Below the pieces are notes generated by a model. The model was not told the DNA's origin. It saw only the letters and a list, made by a program, of their open reading frames with translations, and ran no database searches. Both the position numbers and the translations under genes were made by a program. Positions 14,518 to 16,651 of a stretch of DNA of 16,651 bases are shown here, in pieces. Source of the DNA: Actinobacteria bacterium UBA4719 (lineage in GTDB: Bacteria > Actinomycetota > Actinomycetes > Actinomycetales > Dermatophilaceae); assembly GCA_002404345.1 (NCBI GenBank), contig DHJN01000050.1, positions 1-16,651 of the forward strand, in the 5' to 3' direction. The number at the start of each line of letters is the position of its first letter. Position 1 is the first letter of the stretch.

Positions 14518-15740
14518 AACCCCAGCAGGCGCCGCACGACGGTGTCCGCGAGCAGGCGGCCGCGCAGGGTCAGGACGACCCGGCGCGGCCGCAGTGCGCT
14601 CAGCCCGTCGACGAGTCCATCAGCGATCAGGCCTGCGACCGCCGAGCTGCCCTCGGGGCGCAGGTCGTCGATCGGCAGCCCGTCCACCAGCCGGACCCCG
14701 AGCAGCACTCGCTCGTCGTAGAGCTGTTCGTCCGTGAGCAGCTCGCGACCGGCTGCCGGCGAGAGCCCACTGCCCAGTCGGGTGGCAAAAGCGTTGGGGT
14801 GCTTGACGTTCCACCACCGGACGCCGCCAACGTGGCTGTGTGCCCCAGGTCCCACACCCCACCAGTGACCATCAGCCCAGTAGCCCTCGTTGTGCCGGCA
14901 CCGATCGGCCTCCGTACGCGCCCAGTTGCTCACCTCGTACCAGCCAAAGCCAGCCGCTGCCAGGGCCTGGTCAGCCAGCTCGTACTTGGCGGCCTCGTCG
15001 TCGTCCTCGGGGGCCGGCACCTGACCACGCCGGACCTGGGCCCCCAGCTTGGTGCCTTCTTCGACGACCAGGGCGTAGGCCGAGATGTGGTCCGGCTCAA
15101 GTTCGATGGCGGCGTCCAGACTCGCGCGCCAGTCCAGCATCGACTCCCCCGGCGTGCCGTAGATCAGGTCAACACTGACCTTGAGGCCGGCGGCCTTTGC
15201 GGCCTCCACCGCCCTGGCCACGTTGACGGGGTCGTGGGTGCGCTCCAGTGTCGCCAGCACGTGCGGCACGGCGGACTGCATGCCGACGCTGACCCGGGTG
15301 AACCCACCAGCGGCCAATGTCAGCAACGACTGCGGGGTCACCGAGTCCGGGTTGGCCTCGGTGGTCACCTCAACGCCGTCGGCCAGACCGAATCGGGTCC
15401 GTATGCCGTACAGCACCTTCACGAGGTCGCTCGCCGCCAGGACGGTCGGGGTGCCTCCACCGAAGAACACGGTCTTGACCGCCGGGGCGGTGGGGCCCAG
15501 GACTCGGGTGGCCAGCTCGAGCTCGCGCAGGGCAGTGTCGGCGTACGTCCCGACGCTGGCACCGTCAACGCCGAGCTCGGCCAGCGTGTAGGTGTTGAAG
15601 TCGCAGTAGCCGCATCGCACCGTGCAGAAGGGAACGTGGACATAGACACCAAAAGGCCCTGACCCCAACGCCTTCAGCGCGTACGCAGGAAGCTCCCCGG
15701 ACGGCGGGGCAGGTTCGCCCTCGGGCAACGCACTCGGCAT
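14514..15740 (-). CDS. hemW: Radical SAM haem chaperone HemW
   Basis: HemW binds haem and a 4Fe-4S cluster and delivers haem to respiratory enzymes; it was long annotated as coproporphyrinogen III oxidase. The 408-residue protein has the radical SAM triad in FCTVRCGYCDFN (C39, C43, C46). FFGGGTPT and the TTEANPDS and SVGMQS segments of the barrel follow, then a C-terminal HemN-type domain. I chose the ATG at 15738-15740 with GAGG eight bases upstream, because MPSALPEGEPAP is the usual family beginning. An in-frame start at 15782 would add 14 unsupported residues. It lies 48 bases after trmB, in the lepA-trmB-hemW run, and its TAG overlaps the DUF4870 stop within CTAG. Confidence 0.95.
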   Translation of the reverse strand: MPSALPEGEPAPPSGELPAYALKALGSGPFGVYVHVPFCTVRCGYCDFNTYTLAELGVDGASVGTYADTALRELELATRVLGPTAPAVKTVFFGGGTPTVLAASDLVKVLYGIRTRFGLADGVEVTTEANPDSVTPQSLLTLAAGGFTRVSVGMQSAVPHVLATLERTHDPVNVARAVEAAKAAGLKVSVDLIYGTPGESMLDWRASLDAAIELEPDHISAYALVVEEGTKLGAQVRRGQVPAPEDDDEAAKYELADQALAAAGFGWYEVSNWARTEADRCRHNEGYWADGHWWGVGPGAHSHVGGVRWWNVKHPNAFATRLGSGLSPAAGRELLTDEQLYDERVLLGVRLVDGLPIDDLRPEGSSAVAGLIADGLVDGLSALRPRRVVLTLRGRLLADTVVRRLLGF

Positions 15741-15788
15741 ACGTCCATCCTCGCAGGGATCCAGAAACTGATGCACCACCATCGGCCA

Positions 15789-16571
15789 CTAGGCCCGGCG
15801 GAGCTCGAGGTCGTAGATGGTCCGGCCCAACGCCAGCCCCTTCCGCTCGAACCGGGTCATGACCCGGCCCTCGAACCGCGGAGCGAAGCCACTCACCGGA
15901 CCGTCACCGGGCGCCGCATGGTCCTGCGCCTCCCGATCGGAGGCGAGCTCACCCTCATACGGGTTGGTCAGCGAGTCACAAGCGGCCAGGACGTCGCGCA
16001 TCTGCCTGGCATAGTCCGCCCAGTCAGTCGACAACCGCAGCGTCCCTCCCGGCGCGAGGCGGGACGCGGCCAGCTCGGCGAAACCTGGATTGACGAGCCG
16101 CCTCTTGTGGTGACGCACCTTGTGCCAGGGGTCGGCGAAGAACACCCAGATCTCGGCAGCGCTCTCGAGCCCCAACATGTGCTCGAGCACCTGCATGGCG
16201 TCGGCCTGCACCAGTCGGACGTTGGTCAGGTCGTGGTGAACGATCTTGGCCAGGGTCACAGCCAGACCTGGCCGATACACGTCCACGGCAAGGAAGTTCA
16301 TGCCCGGTCTCGCCCGGGCGCCCTGCACGACGGCGTCTCCGGTGCCCGAGCCGATCTCGACGACCAGCGGAGCCACCCTGCCGAAGTCACGCTTCGCGTC
16401 AAGGACGAAACCCGGAGCAACCGACATGGATGCCTGCACCCTCGGCACGTCGATCAGCAACCTCTCGTGGTGTTCGTCCCAGGTCCGCTGCAGCCGGGGC
16501 CGGAGCCTGTTGTCGCGCCGGACGAAGGAGACCGTCCGGCGCTGGAACGGCGCAACCAGCTGGCCCTCCAT
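15789..16571 (-). CDS. trmB: tRNA (guanine-N7-)-methyltransferase TrmB
   Basis: TrmB makes m7G46 in the variable loop of tRNAs using S-adenosylmethionine. The 260-residue protein has the cofactor motif VEIGSGTG at 71-78, an acidic AVDVYRPG turn, and the family block FFADPWHKVRHHKRR at about 144-158. The closing GRTIYDLELRR is also typical. Family members usually have FPDPWPK where this has FADPWHK, a mild variant with the Asp kept. The ATG at 16569-16571 is eight bases after the lepA stop with no clear ribosome-binding site, so translation is probably coupled to lepA. The N-terminal RRTVSFVRRDNRL segment fits the actinobacterial form. Confidence 0.95.
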   Translation of the reverse strand: MEGQLVAPFQRRTVSFVRRDNRLRPRLQRTWDEHHERLLIDVPRVQASMSVAPGFVLDAKRDFGRVAPLVVEIGSGTGDAVVQGARARPGMNFLAVDVYRPGLAVTLAKIVHHDLTNVRLVQADAMQVLEHMLGLESAAEIWVFFADPWHKVRHHKRRLVNPGFAELAASRLAPGGTLRLSTDWADYARQMRDVLAACDSLTNPYEGELASDREAQDHAAPGDGPVSGFAPRFEGRVMTRFERKGLALGRTIYDLELRRA

Positions 16572-16579
16572 GAACGGGA

Positions 16580-16651
16580 CTACTTCTTGGTCCGGTCCCC
16601 ACCGGACGCCGCGTCGTTGGACAGCGCCGCGATGAAGGCCTCCTGGGGCAC
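16580..16651 (-). CDS. lepA: Elongation factor 4 (LepA), C-terminal end only
   Basis: Only the last 23 codons and the stop are inside the window. They read VPQEAFIAALSNDAASGGDR and end in TKK; VPQEAFIAAL is the usual LepA C-terminal motif that contacts tRNA. LepA is a ribosome-binding GTPase. Position upstream of trmB and hemW, as in many actinobacteria, supports the call. The rest of the gene lies beyond the right edge. Confidence 0.85.
   Translation of the reverse strand: MPQEAFIAALSNDAASGGDRTKK

Noticed and set aside
14223..15662. 479-codon plus-strand frame across DUF4870 and opposite hemW
   Set aside because: It starts inside the DUF4870 gene in another frame and runs antisense to hemW, which has the complete radical SAM motif. 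High GC explains the lack of stops.

Overview
The window is high-GC chromosomal DNA from an actinobacterium. The order lepA-trmB-hemW / hrcA-dnaJ / rsmE / HIT-phoH-ybeY-CBS protein-era / leuA-recO-uppS is the conserved actinobacterial housekeeping neighbourhood. DUF3097, the SigE-type ECF factor and the DnaJ2-type chaperone fit the same phylum. The protein style suggests Micrococcales, perhaps Intrasporangiaceae, but that is inference only. I see no mobile element, CRISPR array, tRNA or rRNA, and no gene-free stretch longer than about 255 bases.

Layout, left to right. (1) Positions 1-3351, minus strand: a leucine-rich leader peptide, leuA, recO, a possible 33-codon bridging ORF, and uppS cut by the window edge. 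(2) 3476-3778, plus: a YciI-like protein divergent from leuA. (3) 3853-8052, minus: HIT protein, phoH, ybeY, a CNNM/CBS membrane protein and era, tightly packed, with era starting inside the stop of the CBS gene. (4) 8121-9793, plus: an ECF sigma factor coupled by ATGA overlap to a membrane protein that looks like an anti-sigma factor with GerMN and Gmad2 extracytoplasmic domains. (5) 9820-12816, minus: hrcA, dnaJ and rsmE. (6) 12817-13023: a control region with a perfect-arm CIRCE operator, two overlapping divergent -10 elements and an array of 17-bp tandem repeats. (7) 13024-14517, plus: a DUF3097 protein and a DUF4870 membrane protein. (8) 14514-16651, minus: hemW, trmB and the last 23 codons of lepA.

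The genes serve ribosome maturation and RNA quality control (era, ybeY, rsmE, lepA, trmB), heat-shock control (hrcA, dnaJ, CIRCE), envelope precursor synthesis (uppS), recombination repair (recO), leucine synthesis (leuA) and haem delivery (hemW).

Three themes go beyond routine annotation. First, several starts look leaderless: a TANNNT hexamer ends 6 or 7 bases before the start codon for the leuA leader, the YciI-like gene, HIT, rsmE and DUF3097. Second, short tandem duplications recur at gene 3' ends; in HIT and DUF3097 the stop codon itself is duplicated. Third, the CIRCE region probably controls both hrcA-dnaJ and the DUF3097 gene, whose product resembles a Toprim domain of RNase M5 type.
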